Source: Collinsella ihumii (GTDB taxonomy: Bacteria > Actinomycetota > Coriobacteriia > Coriobacteriales > Coriobacteriaceae). Taken from it: a stretch of 64,000 bases of DNA. Under the pieces are notes generated by a model. The model ran no database searches, was not told the origin of the DNA, and worked only from the letters and a program-made list of their open reading frames with translations. Position numbers and translations under genes: made by a program. This document shows positions 45,501-53,875 of this stretch, piece after piece (positions within the stretch are counted from its first letter, which is position 1; each line of letters starts with the position of its first letter). The stretch is from contig NZ_FCOU01000009.1 of the NCBI RefSeq assembly GCF_900046475.1, positions 216,214 to 280,213 of the forward strand, written 5' to 3'.

Positions 45501-45888
45501 GGGCATGGACGTCCTTGAGTTCGAGGACTACGATGTCCGCGAGGGCGTGAAGCCCGCGCGCGAGAAGATCGTCTACACCTCGACCCACGACACCTCGACG
45601 CTCGTCGGCTGGACCAGCGCCCGCTGGGCCGCCGAGGCGGACGAGGAGGAGCAGCAGGAGCTCGCATGCAGCATCATGCGCAGCGCGTTCGAGAGCGAAT
45701 CCGATCTCGTGATGATGCCGCTGCAGGACGTCTTACTGCTTGGCGACGATGCGCGCATGAACGTTCCCGGAACGACCGAGAACAACTGGAGCTGGCAGGC
45801 CGATGAAGACGGCATCGTCGAGGCCATCGAGCGCATTCGCGCGCTCGCCGACGAGACGGGCCGTTCTAATTCGGTGGAAGGTGCCTGA
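42571..45888 (+). CDS. single-chain GH13 alpha-glucosidase/neopullulanase-like + GH77 4-alpha-glucanotransferase
   Basis: A 1105-residue fusion of two alpha-glucan enzymes. Residues about 1-120 form an N-terminal beta domain like that of maltogenic amylases/neopullulanases; 130-640 form the GH13 domain with region I DGVFNHTGSDS, nucleophile Asp353 (GWRLDVADEL), acid/base Glu382 (VLGEVWEDAS) and Asp460 (LLGSHDRPR). Residues about 650-1090 form a MalQ-like GH77 domain: TLGAPAKRFVDHL, nucleophile Asp912 (RVRLDHFLGFQAYFS), Glu958 (LIAEDLGYLTP) and Asp1007 (TSTHDTSTLVGW). All six catalytic residues are present, so both halves should work: hydrolysis of maltodextrin plus glucan transfer. Start ATG 42571 follows CCAAGGATGTACC. 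It supplies or trims chains for the adjacent glycogen pathway. Confidence 0.94.
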   Translation: MRLRHNSRLPQFRSPFGAVTAGTEVTLALEVYKEDAAGIECTLRTWIDGVGEQLYPMTSDEGGMYSVSVTWDEPNIVWYSFIVRTHDGFEQRVGAPEGHVGGEGVTYFDRFDVPSFQITVYKHRATRPSWYERGIVYQIFPDRYARDEHWRRRALERLAHPRRGSGQHIVEDWDTPPAYDRDDAGFITSWDFYGGSLRGIEEHLPHLAEMGVTSIYLNPIFEAASNHRYDTADYMKIDPLLGTEEDFRRLCVTARQLGISIILDGVFNHTGSDSVYFNAFGNYPEPGAWSRDPESEWADAFRINDDGSYDCWWGVGNMPAVNQQSEAIRRLILGPNGVIRYWLRAGAHGWRLDVADELSDEFLADIKAAALREKPDALVLGEVWEDASNKIAYSKLRRYLLGDELDSAMNYPFRDLVLGLLTGEDGGYTARDAAEAIEALRENYPPEALACCLNLLGSHDRPRLISVLGGLPNIDEVPERERGSWRLSDDKLGLAKGRYWLATLIQMTFLGVPSLYYGDEAGVQGLTDPGNRATYPWGHEDRDFFTMVQNASALRRTLPLFVTGSIEAKALNDDVLSYTRRSESGECATVIVNRSLGSMHTVTIPYEGERAIDVISGADLTKNEQGEAELSLWPLGSAVVYFHDEQRLQKPLDRGWGVVCHITSVPGMKPGGRGTLGAPAKRFVDHLVAMGARYWQVLPVNPTDAYGSPYAGPSAFAGNMDLLEETPEQLEDAFEEFQAAGGDQTPEYKQFLSRNEVWLDPYCAFMAIKDASRGASRHRWPRAYRSYDVRILDDARFIDRGAFHAFVQFRFETEWNELRAYANAHGIEIIGDIPMYVSDDSADAWSEPDMFTLGYNGKPTEIAGTPPDRFSETGQVWGNPTYRWKTMREDGYTWWIERLRRSFALYDRVRLDHFLGFQAYFSIPAGKDGSAGRWLAGPGIDLFRRAEQEFGPLPLIAEDLGYLTPAVRALTASCGFPGMDVLEFEDYDVREGVKPAREKIVYTSTHDTSTLVGWTSARWAAEADEEEQQELACSIMRSAFESESDLVMMPLQDVLLLGDDARMNVPGTTENNWSWQADEDGIVEAIERIRALADETGRSNSVEGA

Positions 45889-46003
45889 TTCGCGAGCGCG
45901 AAACGTTGCAATCCGCCCGCATTTGGGTAGAGTAAACAAGGTTCACAGCACTCCCCGCCGTCCTTTGGGTGGCGGGGCTTTCATGAAACGACGAGGGGAA
46001 GTT

Positions 46004-46267
46004 ATGGCACGTTACGATTACCGCTGCACGGGCTGCGGCTCCGTATTCGAAGTCGAGCACGGCATGACCGAGCATCCCGCTATCACCTGCCCGGACTGCG
46101 GCAAGCCGGCCGAGAAGGTCTTCAGCGCAAGCGGCATCGAGTTCAAGGGCTCGGGTTTCTACAACACCGATCAGCGCGGAGGCTCATCGAGCACGCCGGC
46201 GACGTCCGGCAGCAGCGCGTCCACCGAGAGCTGCGGCTGCGACAACTGCCCGCACAAGGAGAAATAA
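46004..46267 (+). CDS. FmdB-family zinc-ribbon protein
   Basis: Small protein of 87 residues with an N-terminal zinc ribbon: MARYDYRCTGCGSVFEVEHG with CTGC, then CPDC (ITCPDCGKPAEKVFSASG), typical of the FmdB regulatory-like family. The C-terminus is a flexible Gly/Ser/Thr stretch ending in another Cys cluster (SCGCDNCPHKEK) that may bind a second metal ion. Start ATG at 46004 follows GAGGGGAAGTT. A CCCCGCC/GGCGGGG hairpin with CTTTC (45953-45981) lies in the short leader, possibly a weak terminator after the GH13-GH77 gene. Function of FmdB proteins is unclear. Confidence 0.86.
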   Translation: MARYDYRCTGCGSVFEVEHGMTEHPAITCPDCGKPAEKVFSASGIEFKGSGFYNTDQRGGSSSTPATSGSSASTESCGCDNCPHKEK

Positions 46268-46296
46268 GAGCCAAAAGCATCCGCGTAACACCGGTA

Positions 46297-46354
46297 TTTT
46301 AGGGACAGTCCCCTGAATTTCACTGCAGTGAAATTCAGGGGACTGTCCCTAAAA
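46297..46354. repeat. 58-bp perfect palindrome, TAGGGACAGTCCC family
   Basis: Every base pairs: the arm is TTTTAGGGACAGTCCCCTGA followed by ATTTCACTG. It exactly fills the gap between the convergent FmdB (stop 46267) and rsmB (stop 46359) genes. The outer TTTTAGGGACAGTCCC is shared with 60841-60938, while the inner part is unrelated. The T-run is on the 5' side and the A-run on the 3' side of each strand, opposite to a normal terminator. Confidence 0.95.
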
Positions 46355-46358
46355 AACG

Positions 46359-47750
46359 CTAGGTGCGGACGAGGCGCGCGCAGAAGTGCCCATCGTAGGC
46401 CTGGGGCGCCGGCACGCTCTGGAAGAAACCGCGCTCGGATTCCCATCGCCTGATGAGGGCCGCCGCGCCCTGAAAACCTTCTTCATGGAAGATCGCCGCA
46501 TCGGATACGGGCCTCACGCAAAACCGGCTTCCCTCGGGGCCCGCGAGAAACGCATCGATTACCGCGTCGTTTTCCGCCTCAAGCACCGAACAGGTGGCGT
46601 AGATGAGCTCACCGTCGGGCTGTACGCGGCAGGAAGCCTGGCGAAGGAGTTCGAGCTGCAGCTCGGGAAGATCCTGCAGGGCCTCCCGTGCGCTCAGCCT
46701 CCAGGGAATCTCGGGATGGCGGCGCATGGTCCCCGTGCCCGAGCAGGGCGCATCCACGAATACCGTGTCGAACAGGACGCGCTCGGATGCCCTGCCGTCG
46801 ATTGCCGCAAGGGTCCCATCGAGGTCGCGGGCGTCTCCCGCGACCGTCTCTATCCGCTCCATGGCGGCGAGTTCAAGCCGCTCGCGATTCAGCGTGCACT
46901 TGCGCTCGTGCAAGTCGAGCGCGACGTGGTCGCGCGCATATCCGGCGCGCGCGGCCTGTGCGGCCATCATGAAGGTCTTGGTCCCTCGCCCGGCGCCGAT
47001 CTCAAGACAGGTTCCGGGCCTCGTGGCCGCCGTCGCCACCAGCTGCGCGTTCAGGTCCGACACGACCGCATCGGCGGCATCCAGGATGCCGGATGCCACA
47101 AGGCGGGGGCCGTCGACACCGGCAAGCGCGCCGGGAAGACCGCACGGGTCGCCGCCGATCGCGGGCGTCATGCGCACGCGCGGATTCATCTGCACGGCAA
47201 GGGGCGCGGCCATAAGCTGCGCATGCGCGAGCTGCGAGGCGTCCTCGGTGCCGAGCGACCGGACAAGGGCCTCGCCCAGCCACAACGGCAGCCCCGCGCG
47301 GCGAGCCATCGAAACCAGCGGACGGCGATCCGCATCCACCCCGTCAGCCGCCAGATATCCGGCCGCAGCGTCGGCCACGCGCCGAAGTACCGCGTTCGCC
47401 AAGCCCGCGGCACTTTTCGCCTGCGAGCGCACGAGCTCGACACCCTGGCTTACCGCGACCTCGGCAGCGGTTCCGAGATAGACGAGCTCGAACGCCGCTA
47501 TGCGCAGCGCCGTGCGGACGCGCGCGGAAACCTTCTGGGGCCGTGCGAGGTATGCGTCCAGAAGCTCATCGAGCGCCCCGGTCGTCGCGGTGACGCCGAG
47601 CGCGAGCCGCATGGCGAATCCGCGATCGCGTGCATCGAGCTTGCGCGCACGGGGCATGCCGTCGAGCACCTCGCGCACATAGGCGCCGGCGCGCTCGGAT
47701 TCGACAAGCGCGGCGAGCGCGACCGATCGGGCGGGAGCGAGCCTGCTCAC
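46359..47750 (-). CDS. rsmB: 16S rRNA (cytosine-967 C5)-methyltransferase RsmB
   Basis: Methylates C967 of 16S rRNA. The 463-residue protein has an N-terminal NusB-like helical domain (about 1-140; SVALAALVESERAGAYVREV and RDRGFAMRLALGVTATTG) and a C-terminal SAM-dependent methyltransferase: motif I CLEIGAGRGTKTFMMA, motif IV with catalytic-cycle Cys in VDAPCSGTGTMRRHPEIPW, and the nucleophilic Cys in IYATCSVLEAEND. I start at GTG 47750, which overlaps the fmt stop by four bases (GTGA). A longer frame upstream is out of context with fmt and unsupported. Confidence 0.92.
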   Translation of the reverse strand: MSRLAPARSVALAALVESERAGAYVREVLDGMPRARKLDARDRGFAMRLALGVTATTGALDELLDAYLARPQKVSARVRTALRIAAFELVYLGTAAEVAVSQGVELVRSQAKSAAGLANAVLRRVADAAAGYLAADGVDADRRPLVSMARRAGLPLWLGEALVRSLGTEDASQLAHAQLMAAPLAVQMNPRVRMTPAIGGDPCGLPGALAGVDGPRLVASGILDAADAVVSDLNAQLVATAATRPGTCLEIGAGRGTKTFMMAAQAARAGYARDHVALDLHERKCTLNRERLELAAMERIETVAGDARDLDGTLAAIDGRASERVLFDTVFVDAPCSGTGTMRRHPEIPWRLSAREALQDLPELQLELLRQASCRVQPDGELIYATCSVLEAENDAVIDAFLAGPEGSRFCVRPVSDAAIFHEEGFQGAAALIRRWESERGFFQSVPAPQAYDGHFCARLVRT

Positions 47751-48673
47751 GAGAGCGTCTCCCACGCGCCCTGCTTGCCCTGCAGTCCCGCGGCCCACGC
47801 CTGGGCGTCCATCGCGCGCTTGCCGTCGGGCTTGACCGACAGGATCTCCAGGGCTCCGTCGGAGCAGCCGACAAAGACGCGCTTCGACGCGACGGCGAAG
47901 GACCCCGCCTCGACGCGGGGCGCATCGGGACGCCCGTCGGCGGCCATCAGCACGCGGACGGGCTTGCCGGCGACGACGCACCGCGCGGGCGCCGCATCGG
48001 ATGAGGCGAGCACGCGCCGCAGATTATCCGTCACCGAGTCGGCGGCATCCAGGCGCATCTCGCTCTTCTCGATCTTCGCGGCATGCGTGACCAGGGATTC
48101 GTCCTGCTCGGTCCACACGGCGGTGCCGTCGGCCAGGGCGGGCAGCGTGTCCACCAGAAGATCTCCCCCGAGCTCGGCAAGCTCGGCGGTCAGCTCGTCG
48201 GCCGTCTTGCCGGCCACCGTGCACGACGCCTGCGCGCAGAAGGCACCCGTGTCGACGCCGTGGCCGATGCGCATGATGGAGACGCCGGTCTCATCGTCGC
48301 CCGCGAGGATGCAGCGCTGGATGGGCGCGGCTCCGCGCCAGCGGGGCAGCAGCGACGCGTGCACGTTCACGCAGCCCAGCGGCGCCATCGTCAGGACCTC
48401 GTCGGGCAGGATGCAGCCGTAGGCGGCGACGCAGAACACGTCAGCGTTCGCCCCGCGCAGGGCATCGAGCACTTCATCGGTCATGCGCTTCGCCTCGAGA
48501 AACGGCAAACCGAGCTGGAGCGCGCAGGACTTGACCGGTGACGGCTCGAGCCGCTTGCCACGGCTGCGCACCGCGTCGGGGCGCGTCAGCACCAGCACCA
48601 CCTCATGGGCTGCAGCGAGTTTTTTCAAAGCCGGCACCGCAAACGACGGTGTTCCCATAAAGACGACGCGCAT
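47747..48673 (-). CDS. fmt: methionyl-tRNA formyltransferase
   Basis: Formylates initiator Met-tRNA using 10-formyl-tetrahydrofolate. The 308-residue protein begins MRVVFMGTPSFAVPALKKLA, has the formyl-transfer motif NVHASLLPRWRGAAPIQRCI (Asn, His) and catalytic Asp in IGHGVDTGAF, and a C-terminal anticodon-arm/linker domain (about 205-308). ATG 48673 follows GAAGGGAGAGCGC. It is in the conserved priA-def-fmt-rsmB order, with def 49 bases upstream; the two act at opposite ends of N-terminal formyl-Met metabolism. Confidence 0.96.
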   Translation of the reverse strand: MRVVFMGTPSFAVPALKKLAAAHEVVLVLTRPDAVRSRGKRLEPSPVKSCALQLGLPFLEAKRMTDEVLDALRGANADVFCVAAYGCILPDEVLTMAPLGCVNVHASLLPRWRGAAPIQRCILAGDDETGVSIMRIGHGVDTGAFCAQASCTVAGKTADELTAELAELGGDLLVDTLPALADGTAVWTEQDESLVTHAAKIEKSEMRLDAADSVTDNLRRVLASSDAAPARCVVAGKPVRVLMAADGRPDAPRVEAGSFAVASKRVFVGCSDGALEILSVKPDGKRAMDAQAWAAGLQGKQGAWETLS

Positions 48674-48722
48674 GCGCTCTCCCTTCGTCATCACTCAAAC
48701 CTCGACCGGACGCGGTGCCAGC

Positions 48723-49259
48723 CTACTCCGTCTGACCGGGCTTGGCCCCGCGGGCAAGCGCCTCCTGATAGTCGTGCATCGCGCTCATGCGCTCGGAGGG
48801 GGCAAGGCGCTCGAACATCGTCACGCCGTGCAGGTGGTCGATCTCGTGCTGCAGGCAGACGCACATCAGGTCACCCGACGCCTCGTAGCGCAGCAGGTCG
48901 CCGTTCAGGTCGTAGGCCTCGACCACGATGCGGTCGGGACGCTTGATCTCGACGTTGATGCCGGGGATGGACAGGCAGCCCTCCTTGGACGGCACCAGCG
49001 TGTCGGACTGCTCGACGATGCGCGGGTTGATCAGAACATACGGGTCGTAATCCCTTTCGGAGGTGTACTCCGTGTCGATGACGACGAGCTGGATGAGCTC
49101 GCCCACCTGCGGCGCGGCCAGGCCGCATCCGCCGTTGTCGAACATCTGCCGCTTCATCTGCTCGGCGAGGCGCTCGATGTTCGCATCGATTTCCTCGATC
49201 TCAGCGCATTCCTGACGAAGACGCGGATCGGGAGACACGACGATGCCGTTGATATCCAT
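48723..49259 (-). CDS. def: peptide deformylase
   Basis: Removes the formyl group from nascent proteins using a metal ion. The 178-residue protein has the three signature motifs: I GCGLAAPQVGE, II EGCLSIPG (metal Cys) and III CLQHEIDHLHG (two metal His and catalytic Glu). Start ATG at 49259 follows GAAGGG (AGAAGGGTTTTTGAACC). Length is within the type I range. The 169-base space to priA contains a GGCGCGCAT hairpin (around 49371-49409). Confidence 0.97.
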   Translation of the reverse strand: MDINGIVVSPDPRLRQECAEIEEIDANIERLAEQMKRQMFDNGGCGLAAPQVGELIQLVVIDTEYTSERDYDPYVLINPRIVEQSDTLVPSKEGCLSIPGINVEIKRPDRIVVEAYDLNGDLLRYEASGDLMCVCLQHEIDHLHGVTMFERLAPSERMSAMHDYQEALARGAKPGQTE

Positions 49260-49428
49260 GGTTCAAAAACCCTTCTCGTTGCCATGATGTTCTCTTAAAC
49301 CGTGCTCTATCTTACCCGTTGACGGCGCCCATTCTCATGAAAGCGCACATCTTATCCGCCTGAACGGAGGCGCGCATGGGCCGCTCGGCACATGCGCGCG
49401 CCGCCGGGCGCGAACGCATGGCGGGCGG

Positions 49429-51924
49429 CTACATCATGTCGTACGCGTCGACATCGACGCTGACGTTGATGCCCGGCTTGGCGCCCACCTCGGATAGCGC
49501 GGAGGAGATCGCCGACGAGGCGTCGAGGCCCACCGGCGACTTGATGATGAAATGGAAGCGGAAGTTGTCCTTCGCGCGCTCGATCACGCAGCTCGTGGGG
49601 CCCATGAGAAGCGGTGACATCCCAGATGACGGCATCTGGGGCAGCATCTCGAGATTGCGCGCCGTGATGCGCGCAAGCTCGGACGCATAGGAGCGTGCTG
49701 CCGCCTCGTTGCGACCCCAGACCAGCACGTTCGTCAGCCTGACGTAGGGCGGGTAGAGCGCCTCGCGCCGCTGCCGGGAGTCGTGCTCCACGAACAGCGC
49801 GCGGTCGTGCTTCGCCACCGCCTGGATGACGGGGTCGTTCGGCAGATAGGTCTGGATGATCACGCGCCCGGGGTTGTCGCCGCGCCCGGCGCGCCCCGCG
49901 ACCTGCTCGAGCAGATCGTAGGCGCGTTCCTGGGCCCGGAAGTCCGGCATCTTGAGCGCGTAGTCGGCGATCACCACCCCCACGAGCGTGACCTCCGGAA
50001 AGTCCAGACCCTTGGCGATCATCTGCGTACCGAGCAGCACCGCGCACTCCGCAGCGTCGAACTCCTCGAGCAGCTGCTTGTGCGCGTCTTTGCCCCGCGT
50101 GGAGTCCGCATCCATGCGGATGACCTTGACGTCGTCGGGCAACAGCGCCACCAGGGCGTCCTCGACCTGCTGGGTCCCCATGCCCATCTTGGCGAGATAG
50201 CGGCTGCCGCACTTGGGGCACGCGCTCCCGGCGGCGGGATACGGACGCACATGGTAGACCGAGCCGCAGGTATGGCATTCCAGCGTATGGGTCCGCTCAT
50301 GGTAGGTGAGCGCGGTCGAGCAGTGCTTGCACGTGGGCACGCACCCGCAGTCGCGGCACATCAGAAACGGGGCGAAGCCGCGCCGGTTGTGCAGCAGCAC
50401 GGCCTTCTCGCGGCGTTCGGCGACGTCGAGCAGGGCCTCGCGCAGAGGGCGCGAGAACACGGAGCGCCCGCCGCCCGAAAACTCGCGGCGCAGGTCGGCG
50501 ACGATGATATCGGGCAGCTTGGCGCTGCCGGGCCTTTCGGGCATCTCGACGCGCGTCCAGCGCTGACCGAGATGGGAGCCCTGCCGGCAGCGGGCGAGAG
50601 CCTCGGCGGAAGGCGTCGCCGAGCCGAGCACAAGCGGAAACCCCCCGAGGCGCGCCATCTGGGCGGCGACCTCGCGCGCATGGTACCGCGGGCTCGAGCC
50701 CTGCTTGTAGGACTGCTCGTGCTCCTCGTCGATCACGATGAGGCCGAGATCGCGAAGCGGGCAGAACAGCGCGGAGCGGGCGCCGACGACCACGCGCGCG
50801 ACCCCGGATCGCACCATATCCCACTGGTCGAGGCGCTCGCCTGCGGACAGGCGGGAATGGAAGACGGCGACCGCCTGTCCGAAACGCGAGCGGAAGCGGC
50901 CGACGGTCTGCGCGGTCAGCGAAATCTCGGGCACGAGCACGCACGCGGTGCGGCCCCGGGAAAGCACGCGCTCGATCGCAGACAGGTAGACCTCGGTCTT
51001 GCCCGAACCCGTGACGCCGTCGATCAGCACCACGTCGCCGCAGCCGTCCTGCGCGGCCGCGTCGATTGCGGAAAGCGCGGCCTGCTGGCCCTTCGTGAGC
51101 TGCCGGGGCGCCGTGCCCTTGGCGGAGGAAAGGGTCGTCGCGTCGTCGATGCCGCGCCACGCCCGCCGCTCGTCGACACGGACCACGCCCTTCTTGGCAA
51201 GCGACCGGATGGCGGCGGACAGGTCGGTGTAGAGCAGGTTGAGCTCGCGCGTGGTGACCGGTCCGCACGCGAGGGCCTCTATGAGCTGGCGCTGGCGCGT
51301 GGCGGTCTTCGGCGGAACGTAATCTTGCCCTTCGGGCGTCAACGACACGACGCGCTCGTGCGCCTCGGGCACCGCGGGGCGCTCGAGGGCATACGATCCG
51401 TCATCCCGCCTGCGCAGGCGCGGCGTTCCCCCGGGCGGGAGGAACAGCCTAAGGCATTCGGACAGCGGCGCCACGTATTCGCGGCTCATCCAAAACGAGA
51501 TCTCCGCAAACAGGTCGGAGCAGGTGGGGCCCGCGAGCACGGCGGAGATCGGCTTGATCTTGCGCGGATCGAGCCCGCGCCGAGCACGGCCTGTGCGCGA
51601 AGGGTCCTCGGACGCGCGACGAGAAAGCGCGTCCGGCGTGCCGGCGAGGGCGAGCACGTAGCCGAGAGCCGGTCGATGGTTGAAATCGACGAGCACCGTG
51701 CACCCGGGCACCGCGTCGTCGACGAGGTCTGACGGCACCGCATAGGTGAAGGGATCCGACAGGGCGCGCGAGGGGATGTCGAGAGCCACCAGCACATATG
51801 CCGCGGCGTTCATGCGGCCAGACCCCGCCGCGTCCCCGCGCGACGCAGCGCCCGGCCCCGCGTCGAGAGACGGTTCGGGGCCGGGCGTATTCGGTTCAGA
51901 CAACAGCGAGAGCTGCTCCGCCAT
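49429..51924 (-). CDS. priA: primosomal protein N' (replication restart helicase PriA)
   Basis: Restarts collapsed replication forks. The 831-residue protein has an N-terminal 3'BD domain (about 38-150, after a ~37-residue disordered extension), helicase motifs Walker A IDGVTGSGKTEVYLSAI, DEEHEQSYKQGSSPRYHARE and SATPSAEAL, a zinc-binding module with eight Cys (CRDCGCVPTCKHC, CHTCG, CPKCG), and C-terminal helicase lobe with GTQMIAKGLDFP and QVAGRAGRG. All motifs appear intact, so it should be an active helicase. Upstream neighbour is metK (15-base gap), downstream def. Confidence 0.96.
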   Translation of the reverse strand: MAEQLSLLSEPNTPGPEPSLDAGPGAASRGDAAGSGRMNAAAYVLVALDIPSRALSDPFTYAVPSDLVDDAVPGCTVLVDFNHRPALGYVLALAGTPDALSRRASEDPSRTGRARRGLDPRKIKPISAVLAGPTCSDLFAEISFWMSREYVAPLSECLRLFLPPGGTPRLRRRDDGSYALERPAVPEAHERVVSLTPEGQDYVPPKTATRQRQLIEALACGPVTTRELNLLYTDLSAAIRSLAKKGVVRVDERRAWRGIDDATTLSSAKGTAPRQLTKGQQAALSAIDAAAQDGCGDVVLIDGVTGSGKTEVYLSAIERVLSRGRTACVLVPEISLTAQTVGRFRSRFGQAVAVFHSRLSAGERLDQWDMVRSGVARVVVGARSALFCPLRDLGLIVIDEEHEQSYKQGSSPRYHAREVAAQMARLGGFPLVLGSATPSAEALARCRQGSHLGQRWTRVEMPERPGSAKLPDIIVADLRREFSGGGRSVFSRPLREALLDVAERREKAVLLHNRRGFAPFLMCRDCGCVPTCKHCSTALTYHERTHTLECHTCGSVYHVRPYPAAGSACPKCGSRYLAKMGMGTQQVEDALVALLPDDVKVIRMDADSTRGKDAHKQLLEEFDAAECAVLLGTQMIAKGLDFPEVTLVGVVIADYALKMPDFRAQERAYDLLEQVAGRAGRGDNPGRVIIQTYLPNDPVIQAVAKHDRALFVEHDSRQRREALYPPYVRLTNVLVWGRNEAAARSYASELARITARNLEMLPQMPSSGMSPLLMGPTSCVIERAKDNFRFHFIIKSPVGLDASSAISSALSEVGAKPGINVSVDVDAYDMM

Positions 51925-51939
51925 GGCGAAGGCCCGAGG

Positions 51940-53214
51940 CTACAGTCCGCAGGCGGCGCGCAGCTCGTCCACGCGGTCGCAGCGCTCCCAGGTGAAATCG
52001 GGGTCTTCGCGACCGAAATGGCCGTAGGCGGCGGTCTTCTCGAAGATGGGACGGCGCAGGTCGAGATCGCGGATGATCGCTCCGGGACGCAGGTCGAAGG
52101 TCGTGCGAACGGCCCGCTCGATGCTCTCGACCGCGACATGCTCGGTGCCGAAGGTGTCGATCATGAGGGACAGCGGGTGGGCGACGCCGATCGCGTAGGC
52201 GAGCTCGACCTCGCAGCGGTCGGCGAGGCCCGCGGCGACCACGTTCTTAGCGACCCAGCGCGCGGCATAGGCGGCCGAGCGGTCGACCTTGGTGCAGTCC
52301 TTGCCCGAGAAGGCGCCGCCGCCGTGGCGACCCATGCCGCCGTAGGTGTCGACGATGATCTTGCGACCGGTGAGGCCGGTATCGCCCATAGGGCCGCCCA
52401 CCACGAAGCGGCCGGTGGGATTCACGTAGATGGTCGCATCGTTCCAGGCGATGCCCTCCCCGTCCATGACCGGGGCGATGACGTGCTCGATGAGGTCGGC
52501 CTTGATGGACTCCATCGACTCGACCTCAGGCGCGTGCTGCGTCGAGATGACGATGGTCTCGACGGCGACCGGCTTGCCGTCCTCATAGCGGACGGTCACC
52601 TGGGTCTTGCCGTCGGGGCGCAGATACGGCAGCGTGCCGTCGTGGCGGACGGCAGCAAGGCGCTCGGCCAGGCGGCTCGCGAGATAGTGCGGCATGGGCA
52701 TGAGCGTCGAGGTCTCCCTCGATGCGTAGCCGAACATCATGCCCTGGTCTCCCGCGCCGATCAGGTCGAGCGGGTCCGCAGCGCCGTGCTGGGCGTTGAA
52801 CGACTGGTCGACGCCCTGGGCGATATCGGGGCTCTGCTCGTGGATCATGTTGATGACGCCGCAGGTCTCGGAGTCGAATCCGAACTTGGCGCGCGTGTAG
52901 CCGATGCGCTCGATGACGCGGCGGGCGATCTTCTGGACATCGACGTACGCCTGGCAGCGGATCTCGCCGCTCACGACGACCGTTCCGGTCGTCACCAGGG
53001 TCTCGCATGCGCAGCGCACGTGCTCGAGCTTGGCCGGAACCCCCTTGTGGTCCACGTATCCCTGGCTTTCGAGCTTGGCCTCCTTGGCGAGGATGGCGTC
53101 GAGGACCGCGTCGGAGATCTGGTCGGCGATCTTATCGGGATGTCCCTCCGTGACGGACTCGGAGGTAAACACGAAGCTGCGCGGTTCCTGGTTGGAACGA
53201 ATCTGATCTGGCAT
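51940..53214 (-). CDS. metK: S-adenosylmethionine synthetase
   Basis: Makes S-adenosylmethionine from methionine and ATP. The 424-residue protein has the N-terminal [20 protein letters not shown], signature hexapeptide [12 protein letters not shown] and the phosphate loop [19 protein letters not shown]. The start ATG 53214 follows AAAGGGGCGCC. Slightly longer than typical (about 390) through a few loop insertions, including the stretch [16 protein letters not shown] supports the methyltransferases encoded nearby. I see no SAM riboswitch in the upstream region, only inverted repeats. Confidence 0.97.
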   Translation of the reverse strand: MPDQIRSNQEPRSFVFTSESVTEGHPDKIADQISDAVLDAILAKEAKLESQGYVDHKGVPAKLEHVRCACETLVTTGTVVVSGEIRCQAYVDVQKIARRVIERIGYTRAKFGFDSETCGVINMIHEQSPDIAQGVDQSFNAQHGAADPLDLIGAGDQGMMFGYASRETSTLMPMPHYLASRLAERLAAVRHDGTLPYLRPDGKTQVTVRYEDGKPVAVETIVISTQHAPEVESMESIKADLIEHVIAPVMDGEGIAWNDATIYVNPTGRFVVGGPMGDTGLTGRKIIVDTYGGMGRHGGGAFSGKDCTKVDRSAAYAARWVAKNVVAAGLADRCEVELAYAIGVAHPLSLMIDTFGTEHVAVESIERAVRTTFDLRPGAIIRDLDLRRPIFEKTAAYGHFGREDPDFTWERCDRVDELRAACGL

Positions 53215-53345
53215 GGCGCCCCTTTCATCGGCCCATCCGGCGACCGTTACCATTCCGCCGGATTCAAACGTCACGCCATTGTATACCCCGCCGCCAGACT
53301 CGACCCGCCACCATAAAATGCATACGCGGTTGGAACGTTTTGGAC

Positions 53346-53400
53346 CGGGGCCGATTTCCCCGTTCCGGCTGGCTACGCCGGCACGGGGAAATCGACCCCG
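53346..53400. repeat. palindrome with inner GC hairpin upstream of metK
   Basis: CGGGGCCGATTTCCCCGT and ACGGGGAAATCGACCCCG pair with one bulge region, around an inner GCCGG/CCGGC stem. It lies about 130 bases upstream of the metK start in a 661-base gene-free interval (53215-53875). No T-run on either side. Confidence 0.8.
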
Positions 53401-53515
53401 TCCCATGCTGTATCAGGAAAGCAATTGGACAGCGTTTCCTGAGGGGAAATGTTGGCCAACGACGCCGTCCTCCCTTCCGTTGCACCAGAGGACCCCGGAT
53501 GCCGTACTCCCAAAC

Positions 53516-53730
53516 GAAAGTGGCTAGAAATTTCTGTTTTGCTGTAAGCTGTCCGCGGCGGAGATGTCCGGATGAGCCGTCTTGACGGTATTGGCCGGTC
53601 ATGAAGTCGGTTTCCGAACCCTCAAGCCCTCGAAACGGACGCCTTCAGGGAGAAATCGGTGCCGGCGGCGGGCTTCCAACCCATCCGCTCCGATCCGGTA
53701 ACAGCAAAACAGAAATTTCTAGCCACTTTC
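53516..53730. repeat. 30-bp perfect inverted repeat flanking 155 bp (MITE-like)
   Basis: The arm 53516-53545 (GAAAGTGGCTAGAAATTTCT, then GTTTTGCTGT) is an exact reverse complement of 53701-53730. The 155 bases between hold no reading frame of note. Each arm contains the self-complementary AGAAATTTCT. There is no obvious target duplication. It could be a small non-autonomous element or a large hairpin in the metK leader region. Confidence 0.85.
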
Positions 53731-53756
53731 CCCGAGAGGGCAACATCGGCGGGAGC

Positions 53757-53787
53757 CGATAACACAAAACGGCCCGTTATGTGTCAT
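53757..53787. repeat. short imperfect palindrome, GACACAAAA type
   Basis: GATAACACAAAACGG pairs with CCGTTATGTGTCATC with about three mismatches. It resembles the outer arm GACACAAAATGGGC of the structure at 63473-63549, suggesting one more small repeat family. The rest of the interval up to 53875 is GC-rich and gene-free. Confidence 0.55.
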
Positions 53788-53875
53788 CTCGGAGCCTCTG
53801 CGCTTCTCGAACGACGCGGCGGCGCGCCCGCGCGAACGCGGCGGCGCGTGCAGCGATGGATGAATCAGCTGTTTC

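Noticed and set aside
46297..46354. Ordinary Rho-independent terminator between FmdB and rsmB
   Set aside because: The perfect stem is not followed by a T-run in either direction (T before, A after), and the family recurs with other interiors, so it is listed as a repeat.
53215..53875. SAM riboswitch in front of metK
   Set aside because: No SAM-I, SAM-II or SAM-IV-like core could be recognised on the metK strand; only inverted repeats are seen.
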